Source: Pseudomonas viridiflava (lineage in GTDB: Bacteria > Pseudomonadota > Gammaproteobacteria > Pseudomonadales > Pseudomonadaceae). Taken from it: DNA of 64,000 nt. The position numbers and the translations under genes were made by a program. The stretch lies in the NCBI RefSeq assembly GCF_900601905.1, contig NZ_UWFA01000305.1:58625-122624 (forward strand). The letters are read 5' to 3'. Position 1 is the first letter of the stretch. Each line of letters begins with the position of its first letter. This document shows positions 1 through 7,492 of this stretch, piece after piece. The notes below the pieces were generated by a model that saw nothing but the letters and a program-made list of their open reading frames with translations, did not search any database and was not told where the DNA came from.

Positions 1-8
1 ATCACTAC

Positions 9-299
9 TCAGATATAACGCGGTGCATCCATCCGATCATGCAGTACCCGAACAATCGCAATCCCGTAAGCCATGACGCGGAAGTAGACGACGTGCCGCT
101 CAACGCTACGCCGACGGTAGCCGGGTCGGATGTGATCGCAGGTCGGTGCTGATTTGGGCGACTGCGCCAGTTCTGCGAAAGCGGTAGTTATATTGTCGAT
201 GTAACGATTGGCCTGTGCTGCGTCCCATTCTTGGAAGGTGTAGATCCAGATCGCTTCCAGGTCGCGCTCAGCTGCAGGCGTAAGGCGGTATTCAGCCAT
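9..299 (-). CDS. RelE/ParE-family toxin of a type II toxin–antitoxin pair
   Basis: 96-residue protein of the ParE/RelE toxin superfamily. It begins with the typical 'YRLTPAAERDLEAIWIYT' helix and ends with a compact basic sheet region ('RPGYRRRSVERHVVYFRV', then 'IVRVLHDRMD'), the usual ParE layout and length. Family members poison DNA gyrase or cleave mRNA; which applies here cannot be told from sequence. It lies directly downstream of, and overlaps by 8 bp, the antitoxin gene on the same strand, so the two are almost certainly co-transcribed and translationally coupled. The frame is intact and the pair looks functional. Confidence 0.85.
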   Translation of the reverse strand: MAEYRLTPAAERDLEAIWIYTFQEWDAAQANRYIDNITTAFAELAQSPKSAPTCDHIRPGYRRRSVERHVVYFRVMAYGIAIVRVLHDRMDAPRYI

Positions 300-537
300 G
301 CGTTTTCAGCATTCTCTGTTTGAATTCGTCGGCGTTGAATGGGCGAGGCTCGCCGCTCGACTCGCCGTCTATCAGAGCCAAGCGAATCCCCTCGATCTCG
401 GCACTGCGCTCTTGCTCACGACGGATCAGGTCGCGGATGTACTCGCTGTCGTTGGTGTAGCGGCCTGCCTCGATCTGCGCTTTGATCCAATTATCTTGCT
501 GATCGGTCACAGTGATGGTTTTACGCACGGTTCCCAT
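292..537 (-). CDS. ParD/CC2985-family antitoxin
   Basis: 81-residue antitoxin. The ATG at 537 is chosen over an upstream in-frame alternative because the protein then starts 'MGTVRKTITVTDQQDNWIKAQIE', the usual ribbon-helix-helix start of this family (beta strand, then two helices, residues about 1–45). The acidic, flexible C-terminal half ('GESSGEPRPFNADEFKQRML') is the part that normally wraps around ParE. It should bind and neutralise the overlapping toxin and repress the shared promoter upstream of 537. The family call is strong; the exact toxin target is unknown. Confidence 0.85.
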   Translation of the reverse strand: MGTVRKTITVTDQQDNWIKAQIEAGRYTNDSEYIRDLIRREQERSAEIEGIRLALIDGESSGEPRPFNADEFKQRMLKTHG

Positions 538-660
538 GTTGAACCTCAAGCTCAAATATTAGTGACGCCTAGTTTGTCATACTATTGATGCTTTATCGTG
601 CACCGCTGAGCGGTTGAATACACACCCGCCCAACGATAAGGATTCACCTAGACGGTGGAT

Positions 661-1122
661 TCAGCCAACTTGGCTACCCACCTTCACCAACGCATCCGCC
701 ATCAACGCCCGGTACTCAATGTCAGGATCGGCCAGCAATTCCCGGAGCGCCTCATCATCGATCAAACCGCCCTGCACCACTCCCAGCTTGGCGAAGTCCA
801 CGACCGGCCCGGTCAGGCCCAGCAAGACTGCGCCCCCGGCGATGGAGGCGATGTCGGAAAAGCCGGTGAAGCTGTCGTCACTGGCCGGGACGATGAAGCC
901 GCCGTGGCTGGTGGCGCTGCCGAGGTGCGCCATGGGTCGGCCGTTGATCAGGATCGAGGGGAACCCCGCCGTGATGACCGCGCCACAGCCGCACATGTCG
1001 CCCACACGGGCTGCGCCTTTGAAGTTGATCACGGTATCGCGGGAGGCGGTGATGATGGGAGTGTGGCCGTGGCCTGGCTCTGGGCAGATGTGGATATCGT
1101 CGAGTCGTGCTGAACGGAACAT
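661..1122 (-). CDS. PAAR-domain protein (T6SS spike tip)
   Basis: 153 residues. The first ~95 form a PAAR domain: glycine-rich repeated segments 'VINFKGAARVGDMCGCGAVITAGFPSILINGRPMAHLGS' with the conserved PSILINGRPMA-type turn and His/Cys residues that usually bind the zinc at the tip. PAAR proteins sit on the VgrG trimer and sharpen the type VI secretion spike, often carrying cargo. The C-terminal ~55 residues ('GGAVLLGLTGPVVDFAKLGVVQ…') show no toxin domain I recognise and may be an adaptor. AAGGAAG lies just before the ATG. No vgrG, hcp or effector adjoins it, so it is an orphan PAAR; the window's only vgrG is ~61 kb away. Confidence 0.85.
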   Translation of the reverse strand: MFRSARLDDIHICPEPGHGHTPIITASRDTVINFKGAARVGDMCGCGAVITAGFPSILINGRPMAHLGSATSHGGFIVPASDDSFTGFSDIASIAGGAVLLGLTGPVVDFAKLGVVQGGLIDDEALRELLADPDIEYRALMADALVKVGSQVG

Positions 1123-1308
1123 GTTGTCTTCCTTGGTTGAGAAAGGAATCTGAATACAGCAGCTATCGAAAAAGCCTCAACCGAGAAGGATTACGGGACA
1201 TGACGAATTGCCTGGTTAGCGAGCAAGATTCGAAAATGTGAGTAGATTTGTGAGTAGAAAATTTTCTACCCATGATGAAATGACTGAATTTATTGGCCCG
1301 ATCGGAAA

Positions 1309-1332
1309 GGTTCGATTCCGTCTCTGGCACCA
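1309..1332 (+). other. tRNA-Phe 3'-end-like fragment (possible attachment-site remnant)
   Basis: The 24 bases read GGTTCGATTCCG, then TCTCTGGCACCA. That matches the T-loop, acceptor strand and CCA end that I recall for the Pseudomonas tRNA-Phe 3' end, with one substitution and one missing G. No tRNA body precedes it, and the 5' T-stem strand (GAAAGG) does not pair well. A tRNA 3' fragment followed by a terminator, between accessory genes, is what integrases leave as attL/attR. No integrase gene is visible. Which tRNA it derives from is my inference. Confidence 0.45.
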
Positions 1333-1372
1333 CTTATTAATTTCAGGTGGTGTCAGCATCATCTGAAAATCC

Positions 1373-1397
1373 AAAACCCGCCTAGTGCGGGTTTTTT
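1373..1397 (+). terminator. Rho-independent terminator
   Basis: Perfect stem AAACCCGC / GCGGGTTT around a 5-nt loop, followed by a run of T. It lies 40 bp after the tRNA-like fragment, where a tRNA gene's terminator would sit. Confidence 0.8.
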
Positions 1398-1485
1398 ATT
1401 GCCTGCGTTTTTATCCTCCCTTGGCTTTACTTAGTCCCCATGCACAGCGCCAAGGTAAGCCCCGAAATCCATGGGAGGCAATATC

Positions 1486-1740
1486 ATGCAAACCCACGAC
1501 GTCCACGCCGCCAAGATGCATTTCTCACAGCTTGTAGATGCCGCTGCGGGCGGGGAAACCATCATCATCGCCAAAGCAGGCATACCTGTCGCCAAACTTG
1601 TCCCTATCACTCCTCTGAAGCGGCGCGGAATGCTGAGCAATGTGACATTCAACGCGGTAGCTTCTGACGCGATGGATGCTGAAATAGCTGACCTGTTCGA
1701 GGGTAAGGAATGTAGTTACTGCTCGACACCCACGTTCTGA
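1486..1740 (+). CDS. Phd/YefM-family antitoxin (VapB-like), abnormally extended C-terminus
   Basis: The ATG at 1486 follows GGAGG at good spacing. The protein starts 'MQTHDVHAAKMHFSQLVDAAAGGETIIIAKAGIPVAKLVPI', the standard Phd/YefM DNA-binding fold. Such antitoxins normally end about residue 75 and overlap the vapC start as ATGA. Here the expected stop at 1711–1713 reads TGT instead of TGA, so translation runs on for nine residues ('CSYCSTPTF') into what should be toxin sequence, giving 84 aa. The DNA-binding part is intact; the effect of the tail on toxin binding is unknown. Confidence 0.8.
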   Translation: MQTHDVHAAKMHFSQLVDAAAGGETIIIAKAGIPVAKLVPITPLKRRGMLSNVTFNAVASDAMDAEIADLFEGKECSYCSTPTF

Positions 1741-2084
1741 TTTGGGCTGCTACCGGGGACACCAAGCTCTCTAAAGCAGCAGCCCAACTTATCGATGATG
1801 AGTCCAACGCCTTGTATTTCAGTGCGGCAAGCATCTGGGAATTGACGATTAAAGGCACCGAGCGCACGGGCGTGACCCCTGCTGTGCTGCGCAAAGAATT
1901 GATGGACGCGGGCTATCTTGAGATACCCATCACCTCAGCCCACGGACTTAACGTAGGCACCCTGCCAAGCCATCATCGCGATCCGTTTGATCGCATCATG
2001 GTTGCTCAGGCAATGGCAGAAGGCATCAGCCTGATGACACATGACAGCGCTATGCGTGCTTATCCTCATACGATTATTGTTTGA
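1710..2084 (+). pseudogene. VapC-like PIN-domain toxin with stop at codon 2
   Basis: Reading from the ATG at 1710 gives ATG TAG TTA CTG CTC GAC ACC CAC, i.e. M-stop-LLLDTHVLIW, then an uninterrupted PIN domain to 2084 (124 aa in all). The PIN acidic residues are present at D6, E44 ('SIWELTIK'), D91/D94 ('HRDPFDRIMVAQA') and D112 ('THDSAMRAY'). VapC toxins are Mg-dependent RNases. Between the TAG and 1812 there is no ATG, GTG or TTG in frame; the TTG at 1812 would lose the first catalytic Asp. Restoring A at 1713 would give the classic MKLLLDTHV start and the antitoxin stop together. Probably inactive, unless a rare CTG start or readthrough is used. Confidence 0.75.
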
Positions 2085-2194
2085 GTTCACGTCGCGCTTC
2101 TTCCTCCTCTACTCAGCTGCTAACCTACGCGGCTCTGCGAAAAGCGGGGCGAGCACCAGCTACGGTGTTCCACATGCCCTTCACGACTTACATC

Positions 2195-2446
2195 ATGAGC
2201 AGAAGCCGTCGCAAAACTCCCATCTTTGGCATCACCACTGCCACCTCCGAAGCGCAAGATAAGGCAGCCTGGCACCGAGCCTATCGCCGGGCCGAAAGTC
2301 AGCGTCTGAACACTGCGCCCGAAACCGAACCCCATCACTACCGCGAGTTTTACAACCCCTGGAAGATGGACAAGGACGGTAAGCACTGGTGGCCTGGAGC
2401 ATTAAAAAGCCCCCGAGGGATGCGCAAATGGTTGCTGCCGCATTGA
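2195..2446 (+). CDS. Conserved hypothetical protein, small and basic
   Basis: 83 residues from the ATG at 2195 ('MSRSRRKTPIFGITT…'). The Arg/Lys-rich start and the aromatic, charged middle ('HHYREFYNPWKMDKDGKHWW') resemble a short uncharacterised protein I associate with Pseudomonas genomes. There is no signal peptide or membrane segment, and I recognise no domain. An in-frame start at 2174 is possible, but the SRSRRKTPIFG start fits better. It follows the broken vapC by ~110 bp on the same strand with no obvious functional link. Confidence 0.6.
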   Translation: MSRSRRKTPIFGITTATSEAQDKAAWHRAYRRAESQRLNTAPETEPHHYREFYNPWKMDKDGKHWWPGALKSPRGMRKWLLPH

Positions 2447-2532
2447 GCACCGCAGACACACCCTTGGATATTCACACCGTTCTGCGCTTCAATGGCGCCT
2501 TGTGATTACTCGCCGCAACAGGACCCAACTCC

Positions 2533-3018
2533 ATGGCTTCGCCAGACAAGCAGCAAAAACGCGCCCAACGAGCGAAAGCAAAGGCCAAGCAGAACCGTTC
2601 GCACAAGCCGGCGAAGAAAGTCGCGCATCCGATGTTCGCGTCCCCCCTTGTTGATCAGCCGTTCGATGACGTCGAGATCGATCTGAGCACTTTCGATTTC
2701 AAGGACATCGTGGACAACGGTTTCGATCCGGCTGACTTCGACGAGCTGTTCCAGACCATGAAAGCCGCTCACGCCATCAGCCAGTTGGCGATGTGCGCGG
2801 TGTTCCTGCAATACCCGGTGCTGGAGCTGGTGATTGCTGAAGAAGACGAGGAAGAAGCCACTGACTTCATGATGGGCCTGCTGATCACCTACCGCGCGAT
2901 GTTCTACGACGAAGACGAAGACACTGCTTTCGAATGGATTGGCAGCCCGGCGTTTCAGGCCGATTACCAGGAAGCGTCGCGCCTGCTGATGCTTCGCAAC
3001 GAAAGCTCAGGACGCTAA
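2533..3018 (+). CDS. Conserved hypothetical protein, basic N-terminus and acidic body
   Basis: 161 residues. Residues 1–32 are strongly basic and probably disordered ('KQQKRAQRAKAKAKQNRSHKPAKKVAHP'). The rest is acidic and helical ('DDVEIDLSTFDFKDIVDNGFDPADFDELFQTMKAAHAISQLAM', later 'EEDEEEATDFMMGLL'). The split charge suggests nucleic-acid or ribosome association, but this is inference; I recognise no named domain. Codon use matches the core genome (GC-rich third positions), unlike the repeat protein that follows on the opposite strand. Confidence 0.7.
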   Translation: MASPDKQQKRAQRAKAKAKQNRSHKPAKKVAHPMFASPLVDQPFDDVEIDLSTFDFKDIVDNGFDPADFDELFQTMKAAHAISQLAMCAVFLQYPVLELVIAEEDEEEATDFMMGLLITYRAMFYDEDEDTAFEWIGSPAFQADYQEASRLLMLRNESSGR

Positions 3019-3098
3019 CGCTGGCAAAGCCCACGGTAACGCAAGGCGGACCTGTTAACGCCAGTCCGTCTTGTGCAGCGACAGTGACCACATCATTC

Positions 3099-4505
3099 TC
3101 AACCGACTAACCGGTAAACCAACTTTTCTTGCACTTCAGAATCCCTTGCCATCGTTAATGCGCTCACGACGAGGTTAGCTGGCGGCTGGACTAAAACAGA
3201 AAGAATCATCCAGTGTTTACCGTTCAACAACAGACCATTCGCGCCAAACGTATTATCCAACATACCAACAGGCAGCACTCTCAATATCACGGTACCCAGA
3301 GTGCTCAAGTCAGGGAACTCCACACCAAAACCGGACACAACAAAGCGCCCGCCTTGATCCTCATTGAGTCTAGTACCTATAAAACCATCAGGAGCTGGAA
3401 GCTGTAGAATAAAAGGACCTCCGTTATTAAAAGAGGGATCCACTGTTCCATTCCGACGCAGCACAACAAGTTCAGCATGCAGTCGATCCACACCGAAAAC
3501 CGCACTTAGAACTGCAACTCTTTGATCCCTCCCTATTAGTAATCCACGATTAGTTAGCTCGCCAGCTGTTGGACGCAATATAACTTTACCTTCAGCACCA
3601 AACTGGTCATCCGGACGCCCGTCAAATCTATATCTGGCAAGCACCACTTGGTGATCCAGGTCGCCTGCAACCGTGATAGCTCCTTGTGAATCGACAGTGA
3701 AGCTGCGGCCCTCGACACGCGCCAGTGAGGGGCCAGCCCCATAAGTAATAAGCACCTGCCCCTTATCGCCGAAGGATTCATCCAGACGGCCGTCAGTGGC
3801 ATAGATACGCGTTACATAGGAACCAACATGGACACTGGCGCCTTGCGTGTACCGGTTAGCCAAAAACGTGATTTTGCCGTCTAACACCTTCAAAGGCCCA
3901 CTTCTCATTACCGCCAGACCACCACCAAGGAGATCATCATCTCGCTTCTTGAAATACTCATCGACTTGCAAAGAGGACGCCTCCCCATCTCCTATCCCTA
4001 CGCTGGAAGTTTCTGGCGCGTTGTAGGTTTTCACTCCGTGATCTCCAAACGCTTCGTCTGGCGAACCATCAGATTTCAAACGAACAAGCAGAGTGAGTTG
4101 AATGACTTCGGTGTCATATACCTCTGCTGCCTGCCCAATCAGGGTGATTGCACCCGTCTCGTCAAACAGCGCCTGATGGAACGAAATACGTTGCCTGAAG
4201 GGAGGCACTTGATAATTACCGCCAGGAATATGCGCATAACCTCCATCCCCATAACGAGCATCGATTAGTCCACCCTCTAATACCCGAACCAAATAGTGAT
4301 ACGGAGAAACCAGTGCACCGTCATTTGCATAAACAAAAAAACCTCCCTGGGGATCAAGAGGATCATCAAACAGGCTTACCGGCGTATAAGTGAACGATGT
4401 ATCCTGAAGACTCGGGATGACAAGCTCTCCACCCTCACCAAAGGCCGGATCAATATCACCTGCCGCGCGCACACCTCCCGTAGAGGTAGTAGATTTAAGG
4501 GTCAT
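3099..4505 (-). CDS. Delta-60 (FGxxG) repeat protein
   Basis: 468 residues. The ATG at 4505 is chosen because AGGAGG sits 7 nt upstream; an upstream in-frame start would add an unrelated 51-residue stretch. The protein is built of seven ~60-residue units, each opening with a D-x-x-F/Y-G/N-x-x-G motif: DIDPAFGEGG, LIDARYGDGG, SPDEAFGDHG, RLDESFGDKG, RPDDQFGAEG, TVDPSFNNGG, MLDNTFGANG. Such delta-60 repeats are predicted to form beta-propeller-like blades. There is no signal peptide or transmembrane segment, so export, if any, would need another signal. The DNA is clearly less GC-rich than its neighbours, which suggests transfer. Function unknown. Confidence 0.8.
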   Translation of the reverse strand: MTLKSTTSTGGVRAAGDIDPAFGEGGELVIPSLQDTSFTYTPVSLFDDPLDPQGGFFVYANDGALVSPYHYLVRVLEGGLIDARYGDGGYAHIPGGNYQVPPFRQRISFHQALFDETGAITLIGQAAEVYDTEVIQLTLLVRLKSDGSPDEAFGDHGVKTYNAPETSSVGIGDGEASSLQVDEYFKKRDDDLLGGGLAVMRSGPLKVLDGKITFLANRYTQGASVHVGSYVTRIYATDGRLDESFGDKGQVLITYGAGPSLARVEGRSFTVDSQGAITVAGDLDHQVVLARYRFDGRPDDQFGAEGKVILRPTAGELTNRGLLIGRDQRVAVLSAVFGVDRLHAELVVLRRNGTVDPSFNNGGPFILQLPAPDGFIGTRLNEDQGGRFVVSGFGVEFPDLSTLGTVILRVLPVGMLDNTFGANGLLLNGKHWMILSVLVQPPANLVVSALTMARDSEVQEKLVYRLVG

Positions 4506-4902
4506 GGTTATCCTCCTTGTAAACCAGCTAATCCCAGAGTTTTCACTATAGCTCGCCGAGCATCGAGCGCAACACCAAAAAGAAGTTACCGCCCGAGACC
4601 ATTTAACCAAAAAACAATAAGTTAGATCCACGATGCTAACTTTCGAAATAACACTCATAGAAAAATGTTCTACCCTTAGAACTTCTTCAGGCCTCTACGG
4701 CAGCAGTGTGTTTGCCCGCACGCCGCAATCACTGAAGCACTGGCTGAATCAACGTCTGGCCAAATCACCCCTGCTTACGGTGGTTAAAGAACTTGAGCAG
4801 TTGGAATGGCTTATCAACTCGGGGAAAAGGCGAGGAGCGAATTTCGCGTCTGGATCAAACGAGAAAACGGAGCCAGTCACGGCTGGATAGGTTCTTTGTC
4901 GG
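4506..4902. other. Non-coding or eroded stretch
   Basis: About 400 bp, relatively AT-rich next to the repeat-protein gene. A plus-strand open frame at 4633–4890 contains a helical-looking segment ('SLKHWLNQRLAKSPLLTVVKELEQLEWLIN') but has no convincing ribosome site or recognisable domain. It may be a gene fragment. Otherwise the stretch holds the promoter of the repeat protein and spacer beyond cdhB. Confidence 0.4.
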
Positions 4903-5376
4903 CTATTTCTCGCGCAAACCAATGACCCGCCCAAGGAGGTCGGGCCGGGGCAACTCGGCCTGCTCAGCGCTGATCGCGCCAAGCCTTGCCTTTATGGACT
5001 CACTGAACGGCGTTGCATGCGGGCCGGCCAAGTCTACGTGTAACAACATTTGCTCATTGCCGGCCAGCGCTGTGTCTTCGCCGACCAAATGCAAGCTGTG
5101 GTAGAGATGCAGGCGCTTGGCGTCGTGGGCGATCAGTTGGGTATGCACTTCAACCTCGGCACCGAGTTTCACTTCGTGCAGGTAATTGAGGTGCAGCTCC
5201 AGGGTGAACAGCGAGTGGCCGCTGGCTTCGCGGTTATCTCCATCCAGGCCAAGGAGGTCCATCAGTGCGTCGGTGGCGTAGCTGAAAATCAGCAGGTAGA
5301 ACGCGTCGCGCAAGTGGCCGTTGTAGTCGACCCAGGCGGGTTGGACTTGGGTGGTGTAGGTGGTCATTGCTGGCAT
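4903..5376 (-). CDS. cdhB: Betainyl-CoA thioesterase, carnitine degradation
   Basis: Hot-dog-fold thioesterase of about 157 residues ('TTYTTQVQPAWVDYNGHLRDAFYLLIFSYATDALMDLLG'). The WVDYNGHLRDAFY segment carries the Asp/His-Asn-Gly pattern of 4-hydroxybenzoyl-CoA-type thioesterases. It should hydrolyse betainyl-CoA to glycine betaine and CoA, the last step of L-carnitine breakdown in Pseudomonas. It is the final gene of the minus-strand caiX-cdhC-cdhA-cdhB series. The start at 5376 ('MPAMTTYTTQ') is picked by family start and length; the ATG at 5367 is also possible. Longer starts would add a non-conserved leader. Confidence 0.85.
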   Translation of the reverse strand: MPAMTTYTTQVQPAWVDYNGHLRDAFYLLIFSYATDALMDLLGLDGDNREASGHSLFTLELHLNYLHEVKLGAEVEVHTQLIAHDAKRLHLYHSLHLVGEDTALAGNEQMLLHVDLAGPHATPFSESIKARLGAISAEQAELPRPDLLGRVIGLREK

Positions 5377-5480
5377 GTCGGCGATTCCGGCTCGGTACTC
5401 GGTTAAGTGGGCGCTGGCTGGCTTACAGTGGCGATACACAATTGACAGTTACCGTCCAAGGCAAGCCAGCTTCCAAAGGG

Positions 5481-6446
5481 CTATTCGGTAAAGGCCATGC
5501 CATGCTTGGCTTTGGTTGTCTTCACCGCCTCCAGCACGGCGAGCAAGCAATCATCACGGTAGCGCTCCAGCTGCGAAATACTGCGTTCACCCAACTGATC
5601 ACGGGTGCCGTCGACCACGTCGTCGATCAACTTATCGGTCAGCTCCGGCGCCTGAAGGTAGGTCCACGGCAGCTGCAACGCCGGGCCGAACTGTGCCATG
5701 AAGTGGCGCATGCCCGCGTCGCCACCCGCCAATGTGTAAGTGAGAAAGGTGCCCATGAATGACCAGCGTAACCCGGCGCCGAAACGAATCGCATCATCGA
5801 TTTCGCCAGTGGTCGCCACACCGTCATTGACCAGGTGCAGCGCCTCGCGCCATAGCGCTTCGAGCAAGCGGTCAGCGATAAAACCGGGGACTTCCTTGCG
5901 CACATGCAGCGGGCGCATGCCGAGGGATTCGTACACTTTGATCGCGGCATCAATGGCCGACGGAGCGGTATTTTTGCCGCCCACTACTTCCACCAATGGC
6001 AGCAGGTACACCGGATTGAATGGGTGACCGACCACGCAGCGCTCCGGGTGCGTTGCACCCTCATAGAACGCACTGGGTAACAGGCCGGACGTACTTGATC
6101 CAATCAACGCATCGGGCTTGGCCGCAGCGCTGATCTTGCTGTGAAGTTCAAGCTTCAATTCCAGCCGTTCCGGAGCGCTTTCCTGGATGAAGTCGGCGTC
6201 TCTCACGCATTCTTCGACAGTGGCGACAAAACGCAGACGGGTCTGGGAGGCACCCGGTGCCAGACCCTGCTGCTCCAGGGCGCCCCAGGCGTTAGCGACA
6301 CGTTTACGCAGCGCTGCTTCGGCGCCGGGCGCGGGGTCCCAGGCGACCACATCCAGGCCATGGGCGAGGGCGCGTGCTACCCAGCCGCTGCCGATGACCC
6401 CACTGCCCAGAGCGGCGAAGGTTTTGATTTCAGTGATAAAGCTCAT
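5481..6446 (-). CDS. cdhA: L-carnitine 3-dehydrogenase
   Basis: 321 residues, 3-hydroxyacyl-CoA-dehydrogenase fold. The N-terminal Rossmann motif '[21 protein letters not shown]' binds NAD. 'SSTSGLLPS' and '[18 protein letters not shown]' carry the conserved Ser and catalytic His, and a C-terminal helical dimerisation domain follows. The enzyme oxidises L-carnitine to 3-dehydrocarnitine with NAD+. A lambda-crystallin or 3-hydroxybutyryl-CoA dehydrogenase would look alike by domain; the neighbours CdhC, CdhB and CaiX settle the call. Cytoplasmic. Confidence 0.9.
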   Translation of the reverse strand: MSFITEIKTFAALGSGVIGSGWVARALAHGLDVVAWDPAPGAEAALRKRVANAWGALEQQGLAPGASQTRLRFVATVEECVRDADFIQESAPERLELKLELHSKISAAAKPDALIGSSTSGLLPSAFYEGATHPERCVVGHPFNPVYLLPLVEVVGGKNTAPSAIDAAIKVYESLGMRPLHVRKEVPGFIADRLLEALWREALHLVNDGVATTGEIDDAIRFGAGLRWSFMGTFLTYTLAGGDAGMRHFMAQFGPALQLPWTYLQAPELTDKLIDDVVDGTRDQLGERSISQLERYRDDCLLAVLEAVKTTKAKHGMAFTE

Positions 6447-6530
6447 GGCGACGTTCCTGAAAGGTGCGGTGATTCAATGTGCAAGCCGGCCCACTGTGGG
6501 AGCTCCCGTGGGTTTGATATCGCCCAGGCG

Positions 6531-7418
6531 TTAGCCGCGCTTGGTGAGGCCCATCTTGATGCGGCCTTGCGCCGGGGTCATGACCCGCGCGCCCAGGCGG
6601 CTGAGGATTTCACTGGCGCGTTCCACCAGTTGGCCATTGGTGGCGAGCACGCCCTTGTCCAGCCAAAGGTTGTCTTCCAGGCCGACCCGCACGTTGCCGC
6701 CCAGCAGCACTGCTTGCGCGGCCATCGGCATCTGCATGCGCCCGATGCCAAAGCCGGCCCACACCGCGTCGGCGGGCAGATTATCGACCATGGCTTTCAT
6801 GGTGGTGGTGTCGGCGGGTGCGCCCCATGGAATACCCAGGCACAGTTGAAATAGCGGGTTATCGAGCAACCCTTCCTTGATCATCTGTTTGGCGAACCAT
6901 AGGTGGCCGGTGTCGAAAATTTCCAGCTCAGCCTTTACGCCCAGCTCTTGAATACGTTTGGCACCGGCACGCAGTTGCGCCGGGGTGGACACATAAATAG
7001 TGTCGCCATCACCAAAGTTCAGGGTGCCGCAGTCGAGGGTGCAGATTTCCGGCAGCAGTTCCTCGACGTGGGCCAGGCGCGTCAGCGGGCCGACGAGGTC
7101 GGTGTTGGGGCCAAACTCCATCGGATGCTCACCGCCGCCAATCTCCAGATCGCCACCCATGCCAGCGGTCAGGTTGACGATGATGTCGATGTCGGCCTCG
7201 CGAATGCGCTCCATCACTTCGCGATACAGCGCCACGTCGCGGCTGAATTTTCCGGTCTGTGGGTCACGCACATGGCAGTGCACCACCGTCGCACCGGCCT
7301 TGGCGGCCTCCACGGCAGCGGCCGCGATTTGTTTAGGCGTGACCGGTACGTGCGGGCTTCTGGCGGTCGTGTCGCCAGCACCGGTGAGTGCGCAGGTGAT
7401 GATGACGTCGTGGTTCAT
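6531..7418 (-). CDS. cdhC: 3-Dehydrocarnitine cleavage enzyme (BKACE/DUF849 family)
   Basis: 295 residues of the beta-keto acid cleavage family. Visible marks are the metal-binding '[12 protein letters not shown]' (HxH), '[10 protein letters not shown]', '[21 protein letters not shown]' and '[10 protein letters not shown]'. The reaction joins 3-dehydrocarnitine with acetyl-CoA to give betainyl-CoA and acetoacetate, with a divalent metal. It stands between caiX and cdhA on the same strand; gaps of 74 and 84 bp suggest one operon. Length is normal for the family. Other BKACE substrates are possible in principle, but the context is decisive. Confidence 0.9.
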   Translation of the reverse strand: MNHDVIITCALTGAGDTTARSPHVPVTPKQIAAAAVEAAKAGATVVHCHVRDPQTGKFSRDVALYREVMERIREADIDIIVNLTAGMGGDLEIGGGEHPMEFGPNTDLVGPLTRLAHVEELLPEICTLDCGTLNFGDGDTIYVSTPAQLRAGAKRIQELGVKAELEIFDTGHLWFAKQMIKEGLLDNPLFQLCLGIPWGAPADTTTMKAMVDNLPADAVWAGFGIGRMQMPMAAQAVLLGGNVRVGLEDNLWLDKGVLATNGQLVERASEILSRLGARVMTPAQGRIKMGLTKRG

Positions 7419-7492
7419 GGGGCAGGTTCCTTACAGACGTGGGGATGCTGCTCGCGGCCGGGGAAGACCGCGAAACGGCAATTCAGATCAGG

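Noticed and set aside
1716..2084. Functional VapC starting at the CTG at 1719 or TTG at 1812
   Set aside because: CTG starts are rare and unsupported by a ribosome site here; the TTG start would remove the first catalytic Asp. Kept as pseudogene.
4633..4890. 85-codon open frame on the plus strand
   Set aside because: No ribosome site, no recognisable family, lies in an eroded intergenic stretch; mentioned only as a possible fragment.
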